This document shows positions 1 to 4,525 of a DNA stretch of 5,209 nucleotides, piece after piece. Both the position numbers and the translations under genes were made by a program. The notes under the pieces are model-generated. The model was not told where the DNA came from. It saw only the letters and a list, made by a program, of their open reading frames with translations, and made no database searches. The DNA comes from Bacillota bacterium (GTDB taxonomy: Bacteria > Bacillota > Sulfobacillia > JAJZYS01 > JAJYTV01): positions 1 through 5,209 of the forward strand of contig JAJYNV010000174.1 in NCBI GenBank assembly GCA_021786135.1. The letters run 5' to 3'. Every line of letters starts with the position of its first letter. The first letter of the stretch is position 1.

Positions 1-675
1 CGTTCCGACCTTGCCCGAGATGAACTGGATGTCGTCGATCAGCATCAGGTCGATGGACCGGTAACGATTGCGGAACTCGTACCCTTTGCCATCCATGACC
101 GAGTTGATCATGTCGTTGGTGAAGGTCTCGGCCGGGACATAGAGCACCTTGAGGGATGGCCGCCGCTGGAGCGCGAGGTTCCCGATCGCCTGCATGAGGT
201 GTGTCTTGCCAAGGCCCACGCCGCCATAGATGAAGAGCGGGTTGTAAGCGCGGCCAGGCATCTCGGCAACCGCGAGCGAGGCGGCGTGGGCCAGGCGGTT
301 CGAGTTGCCGACAACGTAGCTGTCGAATGTGAAGCGCGGGTGCATCGTGACACGTGCGCCGCCGTTCGTCTGGGCTGGTTGAGCCTGTTCGAGCGGGGGC
401 GGCGTTGGCGCCGCGCGCTGATCCCCCGCCAGGACCTTGAGGCGCACGTCGCAGGGCTCGTCGGCTGCATTGCTTGCCGCTTGCTGGATCTGGCCGCGCA
501 ACTGGTCGTCGAGCGCGGCTAGGCTGGATTCGGAAGGCACCGCCAGCGAGAGCACCCCGTTCTCGAAGCTGACGGGGCGCATAGGGTGGATCCAAGTCTC
601 ATAGCTTGGTCTGGGTAGCATGCGCTGCAAAAGAGCCCGCGCCTTGGACCAGATGACCTCAGCGCGGTCTTCCAT
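1..675 (-). CDS. dnaA: DnaA, chromosomal replication initiator (5' part, cut by left edge)
   Basis: DnaA binds DnaA boxes at the origin, forms an ATP-dependent helical oligomer and melts DNA to load the helicase. The window holds the first 225 codons. Domain I spans about residues 1-82, with the family pattern PSYETWIHPM at 23-32. A short proline/glutamine-rich linker (domain II, about 84-110) follows. The AAA+ domain begins near HPRFTFDSYVVGN (112-124). Walker A is GGVGLGKTH (151-159, K157, T158) and Walker B is LMLIDDIQ (210-217, D214/D215). The C-terminal half of AAA+ and the DNA-binding domain IV lie off the left edge. The ATG at 675 is preceded by a GAGGAGG ribosome-binding site 11 nt upstream. 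It is divergent from rpmH, the usual Firmicute arrangement. The identification rests on motifs read directly and is very secure; the start is probable. Confidence 0.98.
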   Translation of the reverse strand, partial: MEDRAEVIWSKARALLQRMLPRPSYETWIHPMRPVSFENGVLSLAVPSESSLAALDDQLRGQIQQAASNAADEPCDVRLKVLAGDQRAAPTPPPLEQAQPAQTNGGARVTMHPRFTFDSYVVGNSNRLAHAASLAVAEMPGRAYNPLFIYGGVGLGKTHLMQAIGNLALQRRPSLKVLYVPAETFTNDMINSVMDGKGYEFRNRYRSIDLMLIDDIQFISGKVGT

Positions 676-686
676 CCTTGCGGGAT

Positions 687-693
687 CCTCCTC
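687..693 (-). promoter_or_regulatory. Ribosome-binding site of dnaA
   Basis: Read on the minus strand this is GAGGAGG, a near-perfect Shine-Dalgarno sequence. It sits 11 nt before the ATG at 675, slightly farther than usual. No other in-frame start lies closer, so it supports this start for dnaA. Confidence 0.75.
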
Positions 694-716
694 GTCTGAC
701 AGACTTGGGTGCGGGT

Positions 717-726
717 TATAATTGTA
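717..726. promoter_or_regulatory. Overlapping opposite-facing -10 hexamers; candidate dnaA promoter
   Basis: On the plus strand 717-722 reads TATAAT. On the minus strand 726-721 reads TACAAT, one mismatch from consensus. For dnaA, the minus-strand hexamer would start transcription near 714 and give a leader of about 40 nt containing the ribosome-binding site. No good -35 element was found at normal spacing for either direction. A poor CTGACA at 696-701 faces the plus strand with a 15-bp spacer. Treat it as a candidate only. Confidence 0.35.
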
Positions 727-827
727 TGCAGAGGAAGCGGGCAGCTCCGCATCGGCCAGGAGCGGCAGAATCTCGGATGCGGCGGGCATTCGGGATCGAT
801 TCACAGCCTTCATAAGAAACCCACACC

Positions 828-836
828 TTATCAACA
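828..836 (+). promoter_or_regulatory. DnaA box 1 (one mismatch)
   Basis: TTATCAACA differs at one position from the consensus TTATCCACA. It is the first of three boxes whose left ends are spaced exactly 12 bp apart (828, 840, 852). Confidence 0.7.
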
Positions 837-839
837 GCG

Positions 840-848
840 TTGTCCACA
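840..848 (+). promoter_or_regulatory. DnaA box 2 (one mismatch)
   Basis: TTGTCCACA has one mismatch to TTATCCACA. It is in the same orientation as box 1, separated from it by 3 bp (GCG), and forms an inverted pair with box 3. Confidence 0.75.
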
Positions 849-851
849 GGC

Positions 852-860
852 TGTGGATAA
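852..860 (-). promoter_or_regulatory. DnaA box 3 (perfect consensus)
   Basis: On the minus strand this reads TTATCCACA, the exact consensus. It is 3 bp from box 2 and in opposite orientation, giving a near-palindrome with 7-bp perfect arms (843-849 and 851-857). A perfect box is usually a high-affinity, constitutively occupied DnaA site. Confidence 0.9.
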
Positions 861-952
861 TGAAAATGGCCGCCCGTTGCAGTCTCGAGGGTGGCCTTCC
901 GATGATAGCAAAACAACCGCCCTGGGGCAAGAAGTGGAAATCGTGCCCGGCC

Positions 953-982
953 TTGACGTCAAGCTAGTAGGACCACTATAAT
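953..982 (+). promoter_or_regulatory. Sigma-A type promoter of rpmH and the genes behind it
   Basis: The -35 element is TTGACG (953-958, one mismatch to TTGACA). An 18-bp spacer follows, then a perfect TATAAT -10 element (977-982). Transcription would start near 989, leaving a leader of about 25 nt before the GTG of rpmH with a GGAGGTG ribosome-binding site in it. This is the strongest promoter-like sequence seen in the window, as expected for a ribosomal-protein gene. Confidence 0.85.
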
Positions 983-1000
983 CCTAGTGCTTTTGCTCCC

Positions 1001-1007
1001 GGAGGTG
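1001..1007 (+). promoter_or_regulatory. Ribosome-binding site of rpmH
   Basis: GGAGGTG lies 6 nt before the GTG at 1014. It fixes a GTG start for rpmH; no ATG is available in that position. Confidence 0.85.
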
Positions 1008-1013
1008 GACAGG

Positions 1014-1148
1014 GTGAAGAGGACTTTCCAGCCGAACCGGCGCCGTCGCTCCAAGGTGCACGGCTTCCGCCTGCGCATGAAGACGAAGACCGGGCGCAAC
1101 GTACTGCGCGCGCGCCGGCTCAAGGGGCGCAAGCGTCTCTCCGCCTAG
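1014..1148 (+). CDS. rpmH: 50S ribosomal protein L34
   Basis: L34 is a small, very basic protein of the large ribosomal subunit. The 44-residue product has the standard family length and reads KRTFQPNRRRRSKVHGF at its N-terminus (residues 2-18) and KGRKRLSA at its end, both diagnostic. It starts with GTG, chosen by a GGAGGTG ribosome-binding site 6 nt upstream. Almost half the residues are Arg or Lys, with arginine favoured over lysine as expected in GC-rich DNA. It is the first gene of the plus-strand cluster, directly downstream of a strong promoter, and ends 1 nt before the start of rnpA. It was too short for a simple ORF listing but is beyond doubt. Confidence 0.98.
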   Translation: MKRTFQPNRRRRSKVHGFRLRMKTKTGRNVLRARRLKGRKRLSA

Positions 1149-1149
1149 C

Positions 1150-1500
1150 GTGATTCCGGAGGAGAGGCTGCGCCGCCCGGCTGCCGTGCAGTCGGTCTTC
1201 GCTCGCGGAGCACGCTTCGCGAACCGCCGCCTCGTCCTCTTCGTCCGCGAGGCGGAGGATGGTCGGCGGCGTTGTGCTTTCGCCGCGGGCAAAAAGCTCG
1301 GCGGCGCGGTGCAGCGCAACCGGCTGCGTCGCAGGATGCGGGAGGCGTACCGCAGGGAACGGAAGGAGTTTTTGCGCGGATGCGATCTGGTGCTGCTGGC
1401 CAGGCCGGAAACGAGCGAGGCGTCCTTCGAGGACCTTTGCTCGGCTCTGCGCGACCTTCTGCGCAAGGCGGAGGCGAGCCGTCACGCGGCGGCGCCGTAG
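1150..1500 (+). CDS. rnpA: RNase P protein component (C5 protein)
   Basis: RnpA is the protein subunit of ribonuclease P; with the catalytic RNA it removes 5' leaders from pre-tRNAs. The product is 116 residues, the family's normal size. The RNR signature is clear: GKKLGGAVQRNRLRRRMREA (residues 47-66), with R56, N57, R58, R60 and R61 in the positions that contact RNase P RNA. The N-terminus (EERLRRPAAVQSVFARG) fits the usual opening of the fold. The GTG start is 1 nt after the rpmH stop. There is no good Shine-Dalgarno nearby, so translation is probably coupled to rpmH. The GGAGGAG just after this start has no usable ATG, GTG or TTG behind it in frame. The C-terminal end overlaps the reading frame of yidD. 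Confidence 0.96.
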   Translation: MIPEERLRRPAAVQSVFARGARFANRRLVLFVREAEDGRRRCAFAAGKKLGGAVQRNRLRRRMREAYRRERKEFLRGCDLVLLARPETSEASFEDLCSALRDLLRKAEASRHAAAP

Positions 1501-1703
1501 TCGTCCTGACTGCGCTCATCCGGTTCTACCGGCGGTTCATCTCGCCCTTGTCGGGGCCACATTGCCGTTACACACCGACCTGCTCACAGTACGCCCTCAC
1601 CGCCATTGAGCGCTACGGGGCACGCAAAGGCGGCCTGATGGCCATCAAGAGACTGCTGCGTTGTCACCCGTTCCATCCTGGCGGATGGGACCCTGTCCCT
1701 TAG
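1437..1703 (+). CDS. yidD: YidD, membrane protein insertion efficiency factor (start uncertain)
   Basis: YidD is a small membrane-associated protein that aids insertion by YidC; the genes sit together in many bacteria. The conserved part is unmistakable from about base 1506: TALIRFYRRFISPL, then CRYTPTCSQYA with its paired cysteines, then LRCHPFHPGGWDPVP at the C-terminus, ending at TAG 1701-1703. The start is a problem. No ATG, GTG or TTG exists in frame between 1440 and the conserved core. The nearest conventional start is TTG at 1437, used here, which overlaps rnpA by 64 nt and adds a glycine-rich, unconserved leader (88 residues in total). Alternatives are ATG at 1380, with AAGGAG 11 nt upstream (107 residues), and CTG at 1506 (65 residues, closest to usual family length but without a Shine-Dalgarno). 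Identity is firm; the 5' end is not. Confidence 0.9.
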   Translation: MLGSARPSAQGGGEPSRGGAVVVLTALIRFYRRFISPLSGPHCRYTPTCSQYALTAIERYGARKGGLMAIKRLLRCHPFHPGGWDPVP

Positions 1704-1708
1704 CAGGC

Positions 1709-1716
1709 GGAAGGAG
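1709..1716 (+). promoter_or_regulatory. Ribosome-binding site of yidC, deciding a TTG start
   Basis: GGAAGGAG lies 8 nt before TTG 1725 and just after the yidD stop. It is one of the best Shine-Dalgarno sequences here. It points to TTG at 1725, giving (M)AVFNALVQG. Confidence 0.85.
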
Positions 1717-1724
1717 ATACAGTC

Positions 1725-2378
1725 TTGGCGGTGTTCAACGCCCTGGTGCAAGGGATGCAGTGGGTGATGCAGTTCTTCTATCACCTCACCCACAGTTACG
1801 GTCTGGCGATCATCCTGCTGACGATCGTGGTGCGCGTGGTCATCATGCCGCTCTACCACGGGCAGCTGCGCTACATGCGCAAGATGCAGGAACTGCAGCC
1901 CGAGATGAAGCGCCTGCAGGACAAGTACAAGAAGGATCCCCAGCGTCTCAACCAGGAGATGATGGAGCTCTACAAGCGGGTCGGCACGAACCCTCTCGCA
2001 GGCTGCATCCCGATGATCGTGCAGTTGCCGATCCTCTACGCTCTGTTCGCGGGGCTCGAGCACTTCCCGTACATCGGGTCGCGGGCGTTCCTCTGGCTGC
2101 CGAGCCTGTCGTTGCCGGATCCCTACTTCATCCTGCCGATCATCGTGGCGGGCACAACGCTGTGGCAGAGCTTTGTCACGATGCCGAGGGCGGGAACCGA
2201 CCGCTCGCAGCAGATGATCACGTATATCATGATGCCGGCGCTTCTGTTCTTCATCAGCATGCGATACGCCAGCGGACTCTCGCTCTACTGGGCTGTCGCC
2301 ACGCTCTTCACCGTGGGGCAGAGTTACCTGAGTGGTGTGGGCAGACCGCAAGCGTCGCCAGCGAAGGTGCAAAAGTAG
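1725..2378 (+). CDS. yidC: YidC/Oxa1 family membrane protein insertase (SpoIIIJ-like)
   Basis: YidC inserts and folds membrane proteins, alone or with SecYEG. The 217-residue product is the bare Oxa1 core. TM1 (about 24-44) carries R37, the conserved arginine of the hydrophilic groove, in LLTIVVRVVIMPL. A charged cytoplasmic helical hairpin (about 48-86, QLRYMRKMQELQPEMKRLQ) follows, then TM2 (about 92-112, CIPMIVQLPILYALF). TM3 (about 133-152) and two closely spaced C-terminal segments (about 165-203) complete five membrane spans. A short basic tail ends the protein. Unlike Bacillus SpoIIIJ (about 260 residues) there is no lipoprotein signal peptide or lipobox cysteine ahead of TM1. The TTG start has a strong ribosome-binding site, and yidD ends only 21 nt upstream. 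jag follows after 1 nt. Confidence 0.96.
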   Translation: MAVFNALVQGMQWVMQFFYHLTHSYGLAIILLTIVVRVVIMPLYHGQLRYMRKMQELQPEMKRLQDKYKKDPQRLNQEMMELYKRVGTNPLAGCIPMIVQLPILYALFAGLEHFPYIGSRAFLWLPSLSLPDPYFILPIIVAGTTLWQSFVTMPRAGTDRSQQMITYIMMPALLFFISMRYASGLSLYWAVATLFTVGQSYLSGVGRPQASPAKVQK

Positions 2379-2379
2379 C

Positions 2380-2994
2380 ATGGACGAACTGGAAGAGATC
2401 GAAGTCGAGGGACAAACCCTCGAGGAAGCCAAGATTCGGGCCGAGGGACGCCTGGGCGCTCTCATGGAGGACATCGAGTTTACGGTCCTGCAGGAGGGCA
2501 AGGCCGGCATGCTCGGCTTCTTTGCGCGCCCGTGGCGTGTTCACGCCCGCCGCAGGGAGTCTGTGGGGGAACGCGCGGCCGAACTGGTGCAAGCGTTCTT
2601 CAAGGAACTCGGCGCCGCCGTGGTTCCGACCGTAAGCCGCGACGAGGATCATGTGCTGGTCGCGGTGGACGGGGACCTCGGGTGGTTCGTGCGCAGGCGC
2701 GGCGAGGCCTTGGACGCGCTGCAGTACCTGGTTGCTGCTGCGGTCGGCAAGAAGGGCGGCGAGCGCATCGTGCTCGATGTGGGCGGCTACCGCGCGCAGC
2801 GGCGCCAGGCCCTCGAGAAGATGGCGCGCGAGGTGGCCCTGCGGGTGCGTGAAAGCGGCCAGGAGTCGGTACTCGAGGTTATGCCCGCTAGCGAACGCCG
2901 CATTATTCACAGCGTTATTCAGGAGTACCCCGACCTGCAGAGCCAGAGCCGCGGTGAAGACCCGCACCGACAGGTGGTCGTGCAGAAGAGGTGA
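2380..2994 (+). CDS. jag: Jag/KhpB/EloR, KH-R3H RNA-binding protein
   Basis: Jag (KhpB, EloR) is a cytoplasmic RNA-binding protein that in streptococci works with KhpA and affects cell elongation. Its gene nearly always follows yidC. The 204-residue product shows three parts: a Jag_N domain (about 1-52, IEVEGQTLEEA and the GMLGFFAR stretch), a KH domain (about 62-137, containing RRRGEALDALQYL at 105-117), and a C-terminal R3H domain (about 138-204) whose signature R173xxxH177 is in ERRIIHSVI. The start is ATG 2380, with GAAGGTG 10 nt upstream, 1 nt after the yidC stop; an upstream in-frame GTG at 2332 would overlap yidC and is unlikely. The oddity is that the KH loop, normally G-x-x-G, reads R105-R106-R107-G108, so the first glycine is lost. 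The last bases overlap rsmG by four (GTGA). Confidence 0.94.
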   Translation: MDELEEIEVEGQTLEEAKIRAEGRLGALMEDIEFTVLQEGKAGMLGFFARPWRVHARRRESVGERAAELVQAFFKELGAAVVPTVSRDEDHVLVAVDGDLGWFVRRRGEALDALQYLVAAAVGKKGGERIVLDVGGYRAQRRQALEKMAREVALRVRESGQESVLEVMPASERRIIHSVIQEYPDLQSQSRGEDPHRQVVVQKR

Positions 2995-3740
2995 AGGATC
3001 ACCTCTCTTCCCTGCTAGAGGCAGCAGGGATTGTCGTCGGCAGCGAGGGATTGGATCGGCTGCTGGCCTATCAGGCACTGGTCTTGGAGGCGAACGCGAA
3101 GCAGAACCTCACTGCATTGCGTTCGCCTGAACTTTTTCTCCGGGAAGGGATCCTGGACAGCCTGCTCGCGTGGCAGGCACTCGGGATAGAGGGCGAGGAG
3201 GTTCTTGACGTCGGCAGCGGCGGCGGACTGCCGGCGCTGGTGTGGCTTGCGGCTGGCTATGTGCGGCGGGCCGTGCTGATCGAGGCCGAACGGCGCAAGG
3301 GTGAGTTCCTGGAGGCGGCAGCAGCCGCCCTTCGCCTTGATGTGACGGTGCGTTGGGGACGCGCCGAGGATGAGGCGCGCGGCGAACTGAGGGACCGCTT
3401 CGCGCTTGTAACTGCCCGAGCCCTCGCAGGCGCGCCTGTCGCCGTCGAGGTGTGCGGCGGACTCGTTCGGCCGGGTGGGGCTTTGGGCCTCTTGAAGGGC
3501 GAACCGGACAGGACAGCAGCGGAAGCAGACGCGGCCGGGCCGGTTGCGGCGCGCATGGGATTCGGTCAGGCGGAGCGGCGCAGCTACCGCTTGCCTCCTG
3601 ACATCGAGCGCATGGTCCTCCTCTATCGCAAGGTGCGGCCAACGCCGGCCGCCCGGCCGGTGTCGTTCGCGCGACTGAGGCGCGAGTTCCCGTCGCAGAA
3701 GGGCGCAGTGGAAAGGGAAGGCGGGCAGAAAAGCGAATAG
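2991..3740 (+). CDS. rsmG: RsmG, 16S rRNA (guanine-527-N7) methyltransferase
   Basis: RsmG (GidB) uses S-adenosylmethionine to methylate N7 of G527 in 16S rRNA; its loss gives low-level streptomycin resistance in several bacteria. The product is 249 residues (family about 210-240). An N-terminal helical region contains NAKQNLTAL (35-43). The SAM-binding motif is VLDVGSGGGLPAL (71-83), the acidic end of strand 2 is LIEAE (96-100), GRAED lies at 123-127 and VTARALA at 140-146. A late RPGGALGLLKG (160-170) and KVRPTP (214-219) complete the fold. GTG 2991 overlaps the jag stop as GTGA, so translation is coupled. Departures from the family: the usual His before ILDSL is Gly (REGILDSL, 51-58), PG of the SAM loop is PA, and the C-terminal basic YPR..G.P..PL tail is replaced by unrelated sequence. 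mnmE and mnmG, which usually precede rsmG here, are absent. Confidence 0.93.
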   Translation: MKDHLSSLLEAAGIVVGSEGLDRLLAYQALVLEANAKQNLTALRSPELFLREGILDSLLAWQALGIEGEEVLDVGSGGGLPALVWLAAGYVRRAVLIEAERRKGEFLEAAAAALRLDVTVRWGRAEDEARGELRDRFALVTARALAGAPVAVEVCGGLVRPGGALGLLKGEPDRTAAEADAAGPVAARMGFGQAERRSYRLPPDIERMVLLYRKVRPTPAARPVSFARLRREFPSQKGAVEREGGQKSE

Positions 3741-3751
3741 CCCAAGTCATT

Positions 3752-3757
3752 GGGAGG
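3752..3757 (+). promoter_or_regulatory. Ribosome-binding site deciding the noc start
   Basis: GGGAGG is 7 nt before GTG 3765. An open frame exists from TTG 3750, but that codon lies upstream of the Shine-Dalgarno and is unlikely to be the start. A TTG at 3759 is too close to it. GTG 3765 is therefore preferred. Confidence 0.8.
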
Positions 3758-3764
3758 TTTGTCT

Positions 3765-4514
3765 GTGCCGCCTGAGCTGATCGCGGTGGCTCCGCAGGAT
3801 GTGAGGCGGAGCCCGCATCAGGCGCGGAAGGATTTTGATGCGCGAGCGCTCGATAGGCTCGCGCAGTCTTTGCGCCAGCACGGGATGTTGCAGCCGATCG
3901 TGGTCCGGCGCTGCGCGGGTGGACTGGAACTGATCGCAGGCGAGCGGCGCCTGCGCGCTGCTCAGGTAGCCGGTCTTACCAGCATCCCGGCGCTCGTGGA
4001 GGAGGCTACTCCAGTCGAGAGCGCCGTGCGCGGGCTCGTCGAGAACCTTCAGCGCAGTGACCTCGGCGTCTTCGAGGAGGCTGAGGGATACCGGCGCGTC
4101 ATGGAGGAATTCGGGCTCTCGCAGACGGAGCTCGGCAGGCGTATTGGCCGCAGCCAGGCGTCGATTGCCAACAAGCTGCGCCTTCTGCGGCTCGGCGAGG
4201 AAATCCGGGAGCTTGCAAGCGCGGGCGGGCTCGGTGAGCGGCACCTGCGGGCACTTCTCCGTGTGGCGGGTGTGACGCGCATAGAGCTGGCGCGACAGGC
4301 GGTGGCGGAAGGTTGGACGGCGAGCGAGGTCGAGGCGCGCGTGCGGAGTATTTCCCGGGAAATGCCCCGGCGGTACGTCAGGGATGTGCGCATCGTCGTG
4401 AACGCGCTGCGCGAGAGCGTAGAGAGGCTCAGGGCAGCGGGAGTGGCGGTGGAAATGGCGGAGGAAGCGACCGAGGACGCGCTTGAGCTGCGGGTGCGCA
4501 TACCGCGGCGCTGA
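3765..4514 (+). CDS. noc: Noc, nucleoid occlusion protein (ParB-family CTPase)
   Basis: Noc is a ParB paralogue that loads on NBS DNA sites, spreads as a CTP clamp and blocks division over the nucleoid. The 249-residue product has the ParB N-domain with the CTP-binding motif GERRLR (59-64) and ENLQR (93-97), then a helix-turn-helix (about 117-142). Q131 and K137 occupy the positions where Noc has Gln and Lys but ParB has Arg and Thr; R142 and R159 also fit the Noc-type (basic) residues. The C-terminal dimer domain reads YVRDVRIVVNALRES (204-218) and ends VRIPRR, like Bacillus Noc. It is followed directly by soj, the normal noc position. The protein starts at PPELIAVAPQDVRRSPHQAR, straight in the ParB domain, so the N-terminal membrane-binding helix of Bacillus Noc is missing. 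An in-frame stop just upstream (3738-3740) rules out a longer form. It carries a perfect NBS in its own coding sequence. Confidence 0.92.
   Translation: MPPELIAVAPQDVRRSPHQARKDFDARALDRLAQSLRQHGMLQPIVVRRCAGGLELIAGERRLRAAQVAGLTSIPALVEEATPVESAVRGLVENLQRSDLGVFEEAEGYRRVMEEFGLSQTELGRRIGRSQASIANKLRLLRLGEEIRELASAGGLGERHLRALLRVAGVTRIELARQAVAEGWTASEVEARVRSISREMPRRYVRDVRIVVNALRESVERLRAAGVAVEMAEEATEDALELRVRIPRR
4350..4363. promoter_or_regulatory. Noc-binding site (NBS) inside noc
   Basis: ATTTCCCGGGAAAT is a perfect 14-bp palindrome identical to the core NBS sequence described for Bacillus subtilis Noc. It lies in codons 196-200 (I-S-R-E-M) of noc, in the poorly conserved linker between the DNA-binding and C-terminal domains. 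Its AT-flanked form stands out from the GC-rich surroundings. The match is read directly; function is inferred. Confidence 0.88.
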
Positions 4515-4520
4515 GGAGGA
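4513..4520 (+). promoter_or_regulatory. Ribosome-binding site of soj
   Basis: GAGGAGGA overlaps the TGA of noc and ends 5 nt before ATG 4526. It indicates that noc and soj are translated from one message with tight coupling. Confidence 0.85.
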
Positions 4521-4525
4521 CGGCC

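Larger units (their letters stand above)
676..1013. other. dnaA-rpmH intergenic region, probable part of oriC
   Basis: This 338-bp stretch between the divergent dnaA and rpmH genes contains no convincing gene. It has a cluster of three DnaA boxes (828-860), a good sigma-A promoter for rpmH near its right end, and a pair of overlapping -10-like hexamers facing opposite ways near dnaA (717-726). In Firmicutes such as Bacillus subtilis the origin is split: DnaA boxes lie here and in the dnaA-dnaN gap, and unwinding happens in the latter. That other half would be off the left edge. I see no long AT-rich melting tract here, so I read this as the box-bearing, regulatory half of oriC. The assignment is inference from gene order plus the boxes. 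Confidence 0.75.

Noticed and set aside
797..825. Possible extra DnaA boxes CGATTCACA (797-805) and AAACCCACA (817-825)
   Set aside because: Each has three mismatches to TTATCCACA and neither keeps the leading TT, so they are too weak to call.
964..972. TAGTAGGAC as a DnaA-trio-like unwinding element
   Set aside because: Only two TAG triplets, no adjoining DnaA box or AT-rich tract, and it sits in the spacer of the rpmH promoter.
709..981. Small plus-strand open frames across the dnaA-rpmH gap
   Set aside because: They cross the DnaA boxes and the rpmH promoter, lack ribosome-binding sites, and give no recognisable protein; a regulatory region is the better reading.
1584..2510. 308-codon open frame on the minus strand
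   Set aside because: It runs antisense through yidD, yidC and jag, whose products match known families throughout. Its His/Arg/Leu-rich translation is typical of antisense frames in GC-rich DNA.
2308..3078. 256-codon minus-strand open frame antisense to jag
   Set aside because: It is the mirror of jag and the start of rsmG, with no recognisable motif. The sense genes explain the coding bias.
3645..3660. Perfect 6-bp GC stem with a 4-nt loop (CCGGCC/GGCCGG)
   Set aside because: It lies inside rsmG and no T-run follows, so it is not an intrinsic terminator; such pairs are common in GC-rich coding DNA.
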